The notes: generated by a model not told the origin, from the sequence alone. Positions 9,501 to 17,882 are shown, counted from the first letter of the stretch. The stretch: 64,000 bases of DNA from Chthoniobacterales bacterium (GCA_018402585.1 JAGYIO010000003.1:1-64000), one strand, 5' to 3'. Made by a program: numbers and translations.

Positions 9501-10209
9501 TCAACTCGACAAACTGCGCTTCAACATCCTCACCAGTCTGCTGCGCCTCCGCCAAATCTGCTGTCACCCCCGACTCGTCGGGTTGGACGAGGAGGGTGGG
9601 GCGGAGATCGCGAGGGACGCCCCGGAAAGCGCCAAAGTGGTCGCCTTGCTCGAGACGCTCGAGCCGCTTATGGAGGAAGGCCAGAAGGTCCTCGTCTTTT
9701 CACAATTCGTCACCATGCTCGAAATTCTCGACGCAGAAGCCGCGGCGCGTTCGTGGAAACGGTTCACTCTCACGGGTCGCACCGAGGATCGGGGTGCGCT
9801 GGTCGGGGAATTCCAGAATCATGACGGCCCGGCGGTGTTCTTCATCAGTCTCAAGGCGGGCGGCACCGGCCTCAATCTTACCGCCGCCAGCTACGTGGTC
9901 CTCTTCGACCCGTGGTGGAATCCGGCTGTCGAAGCGCAGGCCATCGACCGCACCCACCGCATCGGACAGAAACAAACGGTCTTCGCCTACCGCCTGCTCG
10001 TCAAAAACAGCATCGAGGAAAAAATTCGCGCCCTGCAAAAGCACAAAGGCCGGCTGGCCCACGACATTCTCGGCGAGGAAAGTTTTGCCCAAGCGCTCAC
10101 CCTCGACGACTTCCGCTTCCTGCTGGGGGAGGATGATGACGAGGCCGCTGGGCCGCCGGTGCGCGGCCAGACGCGGCGCCGTCCCGAGCCCGCGAAGGTG
10201 TTGCGCTAA
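6574..10209 (+). CDS. SWIM-domain SNF2/Swi2-type helicase
   Basis: Large (1211 residues) DNA-dependent ATPase of the SNF2 group, likely remodelling protein-DNA complexes or rescuing stalled transcription. Near the N-terminus (about residues 72-90) a SWIM zinc finger is seen as CTCSFGDYCKH. The C-terminal half carries motif I (DDMGLGKT, about 748), motif II (DEAQAIKN), motif III (LTGTPIENR), and motifs V/VI (GGTGLNL, IDRTHRIGQ). The ATG at 6574 overlaps the DUF2237 stop; the long open frame further upstream is out-of-frame read-through of that gene. The central 500 residues are of no recognised domain. Confidence 0.92.
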   Translation: MSDGLVLTEEQTSRLQATMVCFGRLQKQRGRELLATGAVGELLWDDEGQCIEAKICGSRSYLVRVMFFDDFVETACTCSFGDYCKHAAAVILHCTKAGPLRVLEPRAAAAPGALGQLVQARVRRKLSGKCCKLLDAAQSWMDAGQPQVDAEEFYGAFGRPFYLGHYRDQITIFPRESPPSTAAEFLAWLALTAKQRQLVLPDPLPQAVDEALLKQCRAVRDELEAVQVWKSSLARWTEPSVTAAMLPTFRLRLNRDGGSVEMRAGGTGEFVKATRTAVEQALRVLRKSASARVGRGSAAVLGVTIDGYGNFRGLRAAPHEDSLLRCLASLLEDQDAIAVHLAGTNGGPLEQVSSPLQWQLEEPAAATDGSYRLNLVDAGGRPAPPALAIVPGEPCFYVTPAAVYTVGSWPRAAEPLPLPAIIPARALESAEGLAVLRRLALPLPGRLVRRIRQLRRKVEVEAKVVRPHYAASEYVWLRARATPALPERGALQWAGDGWHEESRRRGTSAGADTGDALVDIDDSILPPSAVWLQALPWRLANNTPASGIWHEQRILGKDWPQRFAEWLAARPDGCNVQLDGELASLADGRVAGRLRLDVEEAQGQIDWFDLRVGLELTDTELSEPEVALLLKASGRWVRLAGKGWRRLEWNLSGEEEKELAAIGLAAHDIGPERQRLHVLQLGALAKGPSHLLPKDRVAQVRRRLEEIKTRVTPDLPRALTADLRPYQVEGFHFLAYLAENRFGGVLADDMGLGKTVQALAWLAWLREQDLLGGPALVICPKSVQDNWRAEAAKFYPGLRVEVWNRATAGRKALDGSADLLVIHYAQLRAHADALQKNVWGAVIVDEAQAIKNPGSQNARTACALVAPHRLALTGTPIENRLTDLWSIFAFAMPGVLGHRAAFTRQFERSDDPLARRRLAARTRPFLLRRTKNEVARDLPDRVEEDLFVELEGRQADLYRAELKRARAQLLKVRTPHQLDKLRFNILTSLLRLRQICCHPRLVGLDEEGGAEIARDAPESAKVVALLETLEPLMEEGQKVLVFSQFVTMLEILDAEAAARSWKRFTLTGRTEDRGALVGEFQNHDGPAVFFISLKAGGTGLNLTAASYVVLFDPWWNPAVEAQAIDRTHRIGQKQTVFAYRLLVKNSIEEKIRALQKHKGRLAHDILGEESFAQALTLDDFRFLLGEDDDEAAGPPVRGQTRRRPEPAKVLR

Positions 10210-10210
10210 A

Positions 10211-10230
10211 CCGGACAGTTACCAGTCCGG
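10211..10230. terminator. Hairpin between convergent helicase and J-domain genes
   Basis: CCGGAC-agttacca-GTCCGG forms a 6-bp GC stem right at the junction of two convergent genes (stops at 10209 and 10219). There is no clear U-tract, so a bidirectional terminator role is only a suggestion. Confidence 0.35.
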
Positions 10231-11376
10231 GGCGGAGAAAAAATCAAAAGTATCATGGGTCTCAACCCGCTGCGGGCGACGGGGGCGGGCCCGTTTCCCC
10301 GGCTTCTTCCGCCCGTTCCTCCGCGCCAACTCCTCCGCCGCGCGTTTGATCCGTGCCAGTTCCTGCTCCAGAAACTTCGCCTTTTCCTGCAGTTGGAAGT
10401 GTTCCCGGTGGAGTTTCTTGCGCAGTTCGTGCGCCAACTTCGTGCGGTCCTGGCCCTTCCACAGCTTCCAAGCCTCCGAGCGGCGGACTGCGGACAGCCG
10501 TTGGCGCAGGGCTCGCACGCCGCGGCGGAATTCGCGCGCCGCCTCGCGCAAATGGAAAAGCGTGCTCCCCGCGGCATCGATTCCCTCGCGCAAGTCGGTC
10601 ACCGCCACGAGAATTTCCAGCCGCTCGACATCCCCGCGACCATGCGCCTCCTGAAAATCGTGCCAGAGGCCGATCGTCGTGCCCCGCCCCCCGGCGTCGG
10701 GATGCAAGCGACGGGCCAGTTGCCGGTAAAGCTCCTTCAGCCGCGCCTCCAGCGGACTTTCGGGACCGGCGCGCCGGGGCGTGGCAGCAGGCCACGGCCC
10801 CCTCTGTTCCGCCTTCTCCGCCCCGGGGCCTCCGCGGGGTGGACCCTGGAAATCCCGAAGTATTTCCTCGTAAACGTTCGGCGGAACTTCCCGCGGATCG
10901 AGTCCGAAAACCTCGCGGATAAACTCGTCTACCACGGTCCGCATGATCTCCTCGTCGGTGATCTCCTCGTCTTCCACCCTGCCAGCTTCACGCCGCTGCG
11001 CTTCTGCTTCATCCGCTTTATCCCGCAGGTAGGCTTCCTCGGGCGAAATACCTTCAAAAAAGGCGCGGGCGTGGAGATTTTCGAGGATGTCGCCGGTCTG
11101 CTGCAGTCTCGCTTCCGTTTCACGCAGTCCCGTCAGCAACGTCCCGAACTGCACGGCCTTCCACCGTTCGAATTCCGGCACGGCGACCCGCTCGAAAGCC
11201 TCGAGTTCCCCGCGGAGCCGCTCCGTCTCCTTCATCAAGGCCAGTGCTTCGGCCGCGGCGGTCTTCCGCAGGGGGGCAGACTCAACGAAGACCAGCGCCC
11301 GACAGCCATGGCGGCTCGGATCCGTCGCCGCTCTTTCCCGCTGCCGTCGGCGAGCTTTCGAGGTGCGTGATCTCAT
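10219..11376 (-). CDS. J-domain (DnaJ-like) protein with long charged N-terminus
   Basis: A 385-residue cytosolic protein. The core of a J-domain is visible around residues 212-250, with LYRQLARRLHPDAGG carrying the HPD tripeptide (His225-Asp227) that stimulates DnaK-type Hsp70. Unlike DnaJ there is no Gly/Phe or zinc-finger region; instead there are about 200 residues of charged, probably helical sequence before it and a basic coiled-coil-like tail after it. This looks like a specialised co-chaperone. Its partner is unknown. It is convergent with the helicase gene and has no operon partner. Confidence 0.72.
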   Translation of the reverse strand: MRSRTSKARRRQRERAATDPSRHGCRALVFVESAPLRKTAAAEALALMKETERLRGELEAFERVAVPEFERWKAVQFGTLLTGLRETEARLQQTGDILENLHARAFFEGISPEEAYLRDKADEAEAQRREAGRVEDEEITDEEIMRTVVDEFIREVFGLDPREVPPNVYEEILRDFQGPPRGGPGAEKAEQRGPWPAATPRRAGPESPLEARLKELYRQLARRLHPDAGGRGTTIGLWHDFQEAHGRGDVERLEILVAVTDLREGIDAAGSTLFHLREAAREFRRGVRALRQRLSAVRRSEAWKLWKGQDRTKLAHELRKKLHREHFQLQEKAKFLEQELARIKRAAEELARRNGRKKPGKRARPRRPQRVETHDTFDFFSAPDW

Positions 11377-11441
11377 GCCTGTGTCAAGCGGACGGGTGAT
11401 GTTCGGCCGGAAAGGCTGGCAGAGGTGTCTTCCTTCGTCAG

Positions 11442-12665
11442 CTACTTCAGCTTTTTGACTTTCAGACCCTTGAACCGCCCGATCTGCGGCAGCTTCCCGA
11501 CGAGCGGCTTCGCGTAAGCGATAAACGCCGGCGTCACATCATTCGCGTCCTTGTTGATAAACTTGTCCGGCATGTGGCGCGTCTCCTTCGAAACCTTGCG
11601 CAACTCGACCAACCCGTAAGCCGGCGCATATCTCTTGCCGGGTTTCCGGTTGATCGTCACCGAACCGCTCTGCGTCTTGCCGCCCACCGCATGCTTCACG
11701 GCCAGCTCGCCGACTTCGCGGGCCTCGGCGGAATCGACCGACGACGCGATATCCGGGAAGGAGCGCTGCAGATACCCGAAGGTGTCGGCGCGCACCCGCG
11801 AGATCTTTGTTTTGCTCTTGATGATGCCCGCCAACAGGTCGCCGAGCGCGCCGGAACCGCTGAGTTGCACATTTCCGTGCGAATCGACTTCCTTGCTCAG
11901 CTTGGCCGCAACGGCCGTTCCTTGTTCGTCGCAGATCCCCTCCGAGACGGCGACAACGCAGCGTCCGAGCTTGGCGTAAACTTTCTCCACATCTTTGGCG
12001 AACTTGTTTTCATCGAAGGGCCGCTCCGGCAGATAAACGAGGTGAGGGCCGTCGTCGGGATAGACCCGCGCCAGCGCCGCCGCCGCGGTGAGAAAACCGG
12101 CATGACGCCCCATGATGATATTGATCTTCACTCCGGGCAACGCGCGGTTGTCGAGATTGTCGCCCATGAAAGCCTCGGCGACAAAGCGGGCGCCACTGCC
12201 GAAGCCCGGCGTGTGGTCGTTCTCGCGCAGATCGTTGTCGATCGTCTTCGGGATGTGGAAGCACTGCAACGCGTAATTGTTCGCTTTCGCTTCCTCGTTG
12301 ATGATGTGCGTGGTTTCGGCCGTGTCGTTGCCGCCGATATAGAAGAAATAGCGGACCTTGTATTTCTGCAGGACATGAAAGATGGCCAGGCAGTCGTCTT
12401 TGGTCGGCTTCTGGCGCACCGAACCCAGCGCCGACGATGGCGTCTTGGCCACCGCCTCGAGTGTCGCCGCGCTTTCTTTGCGCAGGTCGATGAAGTTTTC
12501 CCCGAGAATCCCGGCGATGCCGTGCAGCGAGCCGTAAATCTTTTTGATCTGCGGGTGCTTCTTCGCCTCGAGGACGGCGCCGACCAGACTTTGGTTGATC
12601 ACCATGGTCGGTCCGCCGCTCTGGGCGATGACCATGTTGCCGAGAGGAGTTTTGCTTTTCGCCAT
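11442..12665 (-). CDS. pfp: 6-phosphofructokinase, pyrophosphate-type
   Basis: Glycolytic/gluconeogenic enzyme phosphorylating fructose 6-phosphate. The 407-residue protein shows the PFK phosphate-binding start (AQSGGPTMVINQSL), GGND at about residue 110 and PKTIDND at about 139. An Asp at the second motif position and PKT instead of the PGT of ATP enzymes are the usual marks of PPi-dependent PFKs, making the reaction reversible. The ATG at 12665 is chosen because family homology begins right there; the open frame extends upstream without homology into a hairpin repeat. Confidence 0.88.
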   Translation of the reverse strand: MAKSKTPLGNMVIAQSGGPTMVINQSLVGAVLEAKKHPQIKKIYGSLHGIAGILGENFIDLRKESAATLEAVAKTPSSALGSVRQKPTKDDCLAIFHVLQKYKVRYFFYIGGNDTAETTHIINEEAKANNYALQCFHIPKTIDNDLRENDHTPGFGSGARFVAEAFMGDNLDNRALPGVKINIIMGRHAGFLTAAAALARVYPDDGPHLVYLPERPFDENKFAKDVEKVYAKLGRCVVAVSEGICDEQGTAVAAKLSKEVDSHGNVQLSGSGALGDLLAGIIKSKTKISRVRADTFGYLQRSFPDIASSVDSAEAREVGELAVKHAVGGKTQSGSVTINRKPGKRYAPAYGLVELRKVSKETRHMPDKFINKDANDVTPAFIAYAKPLVGKLPQIGRFKGLKVKKLK

Positions 12666-12746
12666 AAATAAGACCGAAAAATTAACGAACCGGTGCCGGG
12701 GCGTCGAGAATCCTCTCGGTCTGGAAAGTGGCAGGGGCATCCTGCC

Positions 12747-12788
12747 GGCATCTTGCCCGTGATGACGACACGTCATCGGCAGGATGCC
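12747..12788. repeat. Imperfect inverted repeat upstream of pfp
   Basis: ggcatcttgcccgtgatgacg and cgtcatcggcaggatgcc face each other around a 1-3 nt loop, between the divergent 5' end of pfp and the 3' end of pdxH. It could be a pdxH terminator or a short extragenic palindrome; no U-tract follows. Confidence 0.5.
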
Positions 12789-12804
12789 GATGCCCAGATT
12801 CCCC

Positions 12805-13458
12805 TCACGGGGACAATCGCTCGATGCCCCAGCCATCCCCGCTTCGTGTATAGCGGAAGCGGTCATGCAACCGGTTCTCGCGCCCCTGCCAAAATTCGAT
12901 CTCGGCCGGCACCACGCGGAACCCGCCCCAAAACGGGGGCAGGGGGATCTCCCCCTCGGCAAACTTCCGCTTCACCTCGTCCCATTTCATTTCCAGAAAT
13001 TTGCGTGAGTCGATCACGGCACTCTGCTGCGAGACCCACGCGCCGAGGCGGCTGCCGTGCGGGCGGGAGACAAAATAGGCCAGCGACTCCGCCGCGCTGA
13101 TCCGCTCGGCCCGCCCGAGTATGCCGACCTGCCGCTCAAGCGCGTACCAAGGGAAAAGCAGACTGACTTCGGCCTGGAGCGCGATGTCCTGTGCCTTGCG
13201 GCTTCCGTAGTTGCTGAAAAAAACAAAGCCCCCCTCGTCGTAGGCTTTGAGCAGGACGGTGCGGGAACTCGGACGTCGCCCGTCCGTGGTGGAAAGAACC
13301 AGCGCATTGGGCTCGAGCAACTCGGCGGCCATGGCATCGGCAAACCAATGGCGGAATTGCCCGACCGGATCGGGGGCAAGGTCGGCCCGAGACAAGCCAT
13401 CGCGGGTGTAATTGCGGCGCATTTCCGCCACATCGGCATGCGGGTGCTCAAGACTCAT
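12805..13458 (-). CDS. pdxH: Pyridoxamine 5'-phosphate oxidase
   Basis: FMN enzyme that oxidises pyridoxamine/pyridoxine 5'-phosphate to PLP. The protein of 217 residues from ATG 13458 has family landmarks: [20 protein letters not shown] (FMN phosphate site), [29 protein letters not shown] and the C-terminal [12 protein letters not shown] with RLSP at the end. The frame is open 23 codons further upstream, but the family begins near [17 protein letters not shown]. The gene is alone, divergent from a TetR regulator. Confidence 0.95.
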   Translation of the reverse strand: MSLEHPHADVAEMRRNYTRDGLSRADLAPDPVGQFRHWFADAMAAELLEPNALVLSTTDGRRPSSRTVLLKAYDEGGFVFFSNYGSRKAQDIALQAEVSLLFPWYALERQVGILGRAERISAAESLAYFVSRPHGSRLGAWVSQQSAVIDSRKFLEMKWDEVKRKFAEGEIPLPPFWGGFRVVPAEIEFWQGRENRLHDRFRYTRSGDGWGIERLSP

Positions 13459-13542
13459 GGTTTGAGCATAGCGGCTGGAGGCCTTCCGGCCAAGACGGGG
13501 ATTGACACCGCGGGTCGGAGACCACATGTTTTAAACGGTCGT

Positions 13543-14187
13543 ATGCCCAAGAAACTCCCCGAGTCCACCCGCGAACGGATCCTCCGCGCCGCCGAAGGTA
13601 TTTACGCTGCCAGCGGTTTCCATGGCATGTCGCTCCGCGATGTCACCATGCTTGCCGGGGTCAATCTCGCCGCGGTGAACTACCATTTTGGTTCGAAGGA
13701 TAAACTGATCTTCGCGCTGGCCGACCGCCGGCTGACCCCGATCAACTCGGAACGCCTTGCGCGTCTGGACAAGCTGCGCCAGAAACATGGCAAAGAGCCC
13801 ATTCCGGTCCGCGAGCTGGTCTGCGCGCTGATCGATCCGATGTTTAAAGCTTTGCGCCAAGGCAAGAACACCCGCGCGATTACGGTCCGTCTCGTCGCGC
13901 AAATGATGATCGACGACCCGCGGCGTTTCGCCCAAATCCACAAGACCTTCTACAAGCCGGTCCTCGATTGTTATCACCTCGAGTTGCAGCGAACCATACC
14001 CCAGCTCCATTCGCACCAAGTCAACGCACGTTTCTTCTGCGCCTTCGCGACCGTCCTCGGCATCCGCCTCATGCACGAAAGCATGGAGTGGTTCCTCAAG
14101 ATACGTTCGGAAGACAAACAGTTCGATATCCTGGAGGAAGAAATGCATGCCTTCATGCTTGGAGCTTTGACCGCGCCGGCGTCATGA
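13543..14187 (+). CDS. TetR/AcrR family transcriptional regulator (CecR-like)
   Basis: A 214-residue repressor. The N-terminal helix-turn-helix (about residues 8-55) reads TRERILRAAEGIYAASGF, then MSLRDVTMLAGVNLAAVNYHFGSKDKL, the standard TetR signature. The C-terminal ligand domain resembles the CecR/YbiH group (DUF1956-like), though this is a looser match. ATG 13543 is the start of homology. Its stop overlaps the ATG of the next gene, so it is coupled to a sugar-nucleotide reductase, an unusual partner. The divergent pdxH lies 84 bp upstream. Confidence 0.88.
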   Translation: MPKKLPESTRERILRAAEGIYAASGFHGMSLRDVTMLAGVNLAAVNYHFGSKDKLIFALADRRLTPINSERLARLDKLRQKHGKEPIPVRELVCALIDPMFKALRQGKNTRAITVRLVAQMMIDDPRRFAQIHKTFYKPVLDCYHLELQRTIPQLHSHQVNARFFCAFATVLGIRLMHESMEWFLKIRSEDKQFDILEEEMHAFMLGALTAPAS

Positions 14188-15086
14188 CGTCAAGCCGCCC
14201 GAAAATCCTCATCTTTGGGGCCAGAGGCCGGCTCGGCGCGGCCTTGGTTCGCGCCTCCGTGGCCGATGGCGAAGTGCACCCCCTCGGCCGGGCCGAAGGC
14301 AATCTTGCCGATCCGGCCGCCTGTGCCGATCGTGTACGCGCGGAACAACCGGCCATCGTGATCAACTCGGCCGCCCTGACCAATGTCGACCTCTGCGAAA
14401 CCGAGCGCGACCTGGCTCGGACCGTCAACGCCGATGCAGCCGGTGCCCTGGCCCGCGCCTGCACCGAGGTGGGAGCGCGGCTGATCCAGATCAGCACGGA
14501 TTATGTTTTTTCTGGTCAAGGAAAGGAGCCCTATGCCGAAGACGACAGCCCGGAGCCGATCTCGTGGTATGGACAGACCAAGCTCGAGGGCGAGCAGCAG
14601 GTCATGGCGGCGGAGAGCCGACACGCCGTGGTCCGGGTCGCCTGGGTCTTTGGTCCGGACCGTGACAGCTTCGTGGACAAAGCGGTGCAGTCCTCCCTGC
14701 GGGGCGAACCGGTCAAAGCAGTGGCCGACAAATGGTCTTCGCCCAGTTACACGCTGGATATTGCGGATGCGCTCCGGGCCTTGTTCGCTCCGGCTGCTCC
14801 CGGTGGTATTTATCATCTCTGCAACCGCGGTGTCTGCACCTGGCGCGACTGGGCGGAGGAGGGGATCAGAGCTGCCGCAGCCCTCGGCGCCCCGGTGCAG
14901 ACCCGCACGGTCGAGCCGCTCCGACTGGCTGAGCTTGGCGCGATGGTCGCGCCGCGTCCGGTTTACAGCCCCTTGTCTTCGGCCCGGATCGAGGCTTTGA
15001 CCGGACGCCCCATGCGGCCCTGGCCGGAGGCGGTCGCTGCTTATGTGCGACTTTTAGCCGAAGCGGGACGGCTCCGCGTCGACTGA
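14184..15086 (+). CDS. dTDP-4-dehydrorhamnose reductase family (RmlD-like) SDR
   Basis: A 300-residue extended short-chain dehydrogenase. It begins with a Rossmann turn (FGARGRLG), has the VINSAALTNVDLCE block, STDYVFSG, and the catalytic Tyr-x3-Lys in WYGQTKLEGE. These match RmlD, which makes dTDP-L-rhamnose for surface polysaccharides. No other rml genes are nearby, so a related role (for example MAT2B-like or another sugar reductase) is possible. The start codon overlaps the TetR stop (ATGA). Its last 46 bp overlap the 3' end of the convergent membrane-protein gene. Confidence 0.82.
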   Translation: MTSSRPKILIFGARGRLGAALVRASVADGEVHPLGRAEGNLADPAACADRVRAEQPAIVINSAALTNVDLCETERDLARTVNADAAGALARACTEVGARLIQISTDYVFSGQGKEPYAEDDSPEPISWYGQTKLEGEQQVMAAESRHAVVRVAWVFGPDRDSFVDKAVQSSLRGEPVKAVADKWSSPSYTLDIADALRALFAPAAPGGIYHLCNRGVCTWRDWAEEGIRAAAALGAPVQTRTVEPLRLAELGAMVAPRPVYSPLSSARIEALTGRPMRPWPEAVAAYVRLLAEAGRLRVD

Positions 15087-15526
15087 AGATCAAAGTTTGG
15101 CGGTTCAAGCGGGGTCAGGGCGCGCGCATTCCACCAGACAAACAAGATACCCGGCAGGAGGACCAGGACGACCTCGGCCGCCCAGACCGACGCGAAGGCC
15201 GTAACGGAATCAGCTTCGAGTCCCGGACGAGCGAAGGCGCGGTGGACGCGGAGAAAATCCAAGCGGTAAGCCATTTGGGTCAGCCCGACGAGCAAGGGCG
15301 CCGCAGCACCGCAAAGCAACAACTCATCGGCCCGCGGTAATTTCACCCAGGCGGCCAGACCGCCAACCAGCCAAATGGCGGCCAAGGCAGTCGCGGCAAC
15401 CAAAAGCACACTTGGAGCCGCCCGCAGGTTGGGCCAAAGGATAAAGGTGGCAAAAAGAGCGGCGTAACCCATTTGCAGAGCCGCACGGCGCCGCAGGGCG
15501 GAATGAGCATGAGAGGAACGGGTCAT
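15041..15526 (-). CDS. Small membrane protein of unknown function
   Basis: A 161-residue protein with about four hydrophobic segments (around residues 20-40, 44-60, 72-90 and 116-136) and a polar C-terminal tail. ATG 15526 precedes a basic N-terminus (MTRSSHAHSALRRRA). No family is recognised. It overlaps the 3' end of the RmlD-like gene tail-to-tail, so both genes must tolerate antisense transcription. Continuous hydrophobic coding supports it being real. Confidence 0.6.
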   Translation of the reverse strand: MTRSSHAHSALRRRAALQMGYAALFATFILWPNLRAAPSVLLVAATALAAIWLVGGLAAWVKLPRADELLLCGAAAPLLVGLTQMAYRLDFLRVHRAFARPGLEADSVTAFASVWAAEVVLVLLPGILFVWWNARALTPLEPPNFDLQSTRSRPASAKSRT

Positions 15527-15595
15527 GACTGGGTTACCCGGCCGGAGGGCCGAAGCACACATCTTGCAACTATACATGACATATATTGTCTATAG

Positions 15596-15937
15596 TTATA
15601 GGCTTGAGGGCGGAACCGTGACCGTCAGCACCGTCGAACCGCAATCCGGACCTTTCGGCCCAGCTTCGTGGATCAAGACAAGGGCTGCTGCGACCGAGTG
15701 GACGCAGACCTTCCCCTCGGACCAGGAATCGAAGCAGCTGCAGAGGTTTTCCAGCTCTGATCCCAATCTCAAGCCGGCGCCATAGGTGCGTGAGCCCATG
15801 CGCACCGCACCTTTGAGCAGCGGCGGATCATAAGACACGCGCAGAACTTTGCCCGTGTCGCGGAGCTTGCGAGCAGCGTGAACGATCGGCCAGCCAGCAG
15901 CGGCGGCCAGCTCTTTTTCCGTGATCGGCACAGTCAT
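15596..15937 (-). CDS. Stand-alone SWIM zinc-finger protein
   Basis: A 113-residue protein whose second half contains LCSCFDSWSEGKVCVHSVAAAL, a Cys-x-Cys-x(n)-Cys-x-His SWIM zinc-finger pattern. The first half (ITEKELAAAAGWPIVHAARKL) looks like a small helical, perhaps winged, unit. SWIM fingers bind DNA or protein and normally sit at the N-terminus of SNF2 helicases, as in the protein at 6574-10209. Here the finger is alone, so it may be an adaptor or a reduced relic. It is divergent from trpA, with start codons 86 bp apart. Confidence 0.6.
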   Translation of the reverse strand: MTVPITEKELAAAAGWPIVHAARKLRDTGKVLRVSYDPPLLKGAVRMGSRTYGAGLRLGSELENLCSCFDSWSEGKVCVHSVAAALVLIHEAGPKGPDCGSTVLTVTVPPSSL

Positions 15938-16023
15938 GTCCGGTCATTGCTATGCCTCCAGCCACCGCACGGCACGCGCAAAATGTTGGCTCCACGGGTG
16001 GTTCGCCCTACAACAGACCGCCC

Positions 16024-16833
16024 ATGCCGAACCGGATCGATGAAAAGTTCGCCTCCTTGCGGGCGGTCAACCGCAGCGGATTTGTCGCTTACATCACGGC
16101 CGGCGACCCGTCCCTCGAGGCCACCGAGCGTTTGGTGCCTGCTTTGGCCGAGGCTGGTGTTGATGTGGTCGAGCTTGGAGTTCCTTTCTCCGATCCTCTG
16201 GCCGATGGCGTGGTCAATCAGTTGGGTGCTCAACGTGCTCTCGACGCCGGGACCACCTTGGACAAGGTGCTCCAGTCCGTGCGCCGTATCCGCCTTGTCT
16301 CGGATGTCCCCATCGTCCTCTACACCTACCTCAATCCGGTCTACATCCACGGATTTGCAAAATTCCACGAGGAAGCTGCCGAGGCCGGCGTCGATGGCGT
16401 GTTGATTTTGGATCTTCCGCCGGACGAAATTGCGGCCAACCGTGAACTCGCCGACCAGCACCACCTCAAGTCCATCCGGCTCATCGCGCCGACCACGCCT
16501 CCGGCCCGCATGGAGATGATCGCCCGCACGGCTGACGGATTCATTTACTATGTCTCCCGCGAAGGAGTGACCGGCGAGCAGACCCGACTATCCGACTCCA
16601 TCGCGAGTCAGGTCTCGGAAATCCGGCGGCACACTGACTTGCCGGTCGCCGTCGGCTTCGGGATTTCCACTCCCGAACAAGCGGCCCAAGTCGCGCGTCA
16701 AGCCGACGCGGTGGTGGTTGGCAGTGCCATTGTGCGCACCATGGGCGAATGCGGTGGTGCCCCCGACTTCATCGACCGCATTGTCTCCTTTGTCACTCCC
16801 CTCACCGCGGCAGCGCACCGCGCGCGCGAATGA
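16024..16833 (+). CDS. trpA: Tryptophan synthase alpha chain
   Basis: Cleaves indole-3-glycerol phosphate to indole, which passes to the beta subunit. The 269-residue TIM barrel shows the catalytic Glu in VVELGVPFSDPLADG with the catalytic Asp nearby, LILDLPPDE, LIAPTTP, the phosphate-binding GFIYYVSREGVTG and VGFGISTPEQ. ATG 16024 matches the usual start (RIDEKFASL). trpB is not adjacent in this window, so the trp genes are dispersed here or lie elsewhere. Confidence 0.96.
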   Translation: MPNRIDEKFASLRAVNRSGFVAYITAGDPSLEATERLVPALAEAGVDVVELGVPFSDPLADGVVNQLGAQRALDAGTTLDKVLQSVRRIRLVSDVPIVLYTYLNPVYIHGFAKFHEEAAEAGVDGVLILDLPPDEIAANRELADQHHLKSIRLIAPTTPPARMEMIARTADGFIYYVSREGVTGEQTRLSDSIASQVSEIRRHTDLPVAVGFGISTPEQAAQVARQADAVVVGSAIVRTMGECGGAPDFIDRIVSFVTPLTAAAHRARE

Positions 16834-16888
16834 TTCGTCGGGCTTGTCATGTCCGCGGGAAAGGTGTTGAAGAGCGGGCACCTTATTC

Positions 16889-17470
16889 ATGATCTACGAC
16901 TTTTCACTGCGCACGGTCGGCCTCGTGGCCGGCCTTGGTTTGGTTGCGGCGCATGCCTTCGCTTTGCTGCGGACCGATTGGACGATCGACAAATTGCGCG
17001 AGTTTCCCCGTTCCTATCCGGCTGGCGTGTTTCTCTTCCTGCTCGCCGCCGCGTGGGCCTTTTGGCTGGCTGCGACGATGGACCTCGGAGAGTTCTCCCC
17101 GAACCGCACTCTTATTTGCGGGGCTATTCTGGCCGCGGCAGTCATGGTTCCTTTGTTCGCCGAGGAATTTCTCGCCGTGCGCGCCGTTGGCATTCTGGCC
17201 CTGTTGGCCGCTGAACCGCTTCTCGGTGCAGCCTTCCTGCGGCCCGAGCAAACCCGCCTGCTGCTCGTCATTCTCGCCTATGGTTGGGCCGTCGCCGGAC
17301 TCATCTTCGTCGGCGCTCCTTACACCATGCGCGATGCTCTGCAATGGGCTTCCCGGTCCTCTGGACGCTTCCGACTGGTTGCCTGGGTCGGCATCGCTTA
17401 TGGAACCCTTCTGGTTGTTGTCTCGCTGCTTTTCTTCGGGGCGGGCCCTGTCCAATATCCACTGCCCTGA
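16889..17470 (+). CDS. Integral membrane protein of unknown function
   Basis: A 193-residue protein made almost wholly of hydrophobic helices (about six: roughly 8-26, 42-64, 74-92, 96-118, 124-144, 166-186). No motif identifies a family. It is followed with a 1-base stop/start overlap (TGATG at 17468-17472) by a small RelE-like protein, so the two are translationally coupled. It lies 55 bp after trpA and could be on the same transcript. Confidence 0.65.
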   Translation: MIYDFSLRTVGLVAGLGLVAAHAFALLRTDWTIDKLREFPRSYPAGVFLFLLAAAWAFWLAATMDLGEFSPNRTLICGAILAAAVMVPLFAEEFLAVRAVGILALLAAEPLLGAAFLRPEQTRLLLVILAYGWAVAGLIFVGAPYTMRDALQWASRSSGRFRLVAWVGIAYGTLLVVVSLLFFGAGPVQYPLP

Positions 17471-17826
17471 TGTTGCAGATTATTTTCAACGACCTGAGCG
17501 CGGCCGAAATGGCGGCCTTACCCAAGCTTTTGCAGCTGGAAATCCTTGGGGAATTCCAGGTCCTGCCCGACGACCTGGATAAACTTGATCCGAAACTTTA
17601 CGGCAAGGTCTCCCGGGACGGTCGCACGCTTTATCGTTACCGTGCGGGTGACTACCGTATTTATTTCGAACCGCATGATCACGGCCTGCTCATCCGCCGG
17701 GTGCTGAGCAAGAACACTATCCGCGACTTTCTTTTCCGGGCCAGCCTGCCTATGGCCGAAGACGAGCAGCTGGCCGGAAACCACAAGTTCTGGGAACTTA
17801 TCGAGCAAGACGGCAAAAAGCCGTAG
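17470..17826 (+). CDS. RelE/ParE-fold-like small protein
   Basis: A 118-residue protein. The segment DGRTLYRYRAGDYRIYFE followed by LLIRRVLSKNTIRDFL follows the beta-strand pattern of RelE/ParE-type toxins. There is no antitoxin-like gene beside it; its coupled upstream partner is a membrane protein. The fold is therefore suggested by pattern only and the role need not be toxic. Start ATG overlaps the stop of the upstream gene. Confidence 0.55.
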   Translation: MLQIIFNDLSAAEMAALPKLLQLEILGEFQVLPDDLDKLDPKLYGKVSRDGRTLYRYRAGDYRIYFEPHDHGLLIRRVLSKNTIRDFLFRASLPMAEDEQLAGNHKFWELIEQDGKKP

Positions 17827-17882
17827 GACCGCTCCGGTTCACCCGCTCATCCCCGCAGGAAAACATCACCCCCCAACCGCCC

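Noticed and set aside
17470-17826. Calling the small coupled gene a toxin of a toxin-antitoxin pair
   Set aside because: The fold pattern is suggestive but the coupled neighbour is a polytopic membrane protein and no antitoxin-like gene is adjacent.
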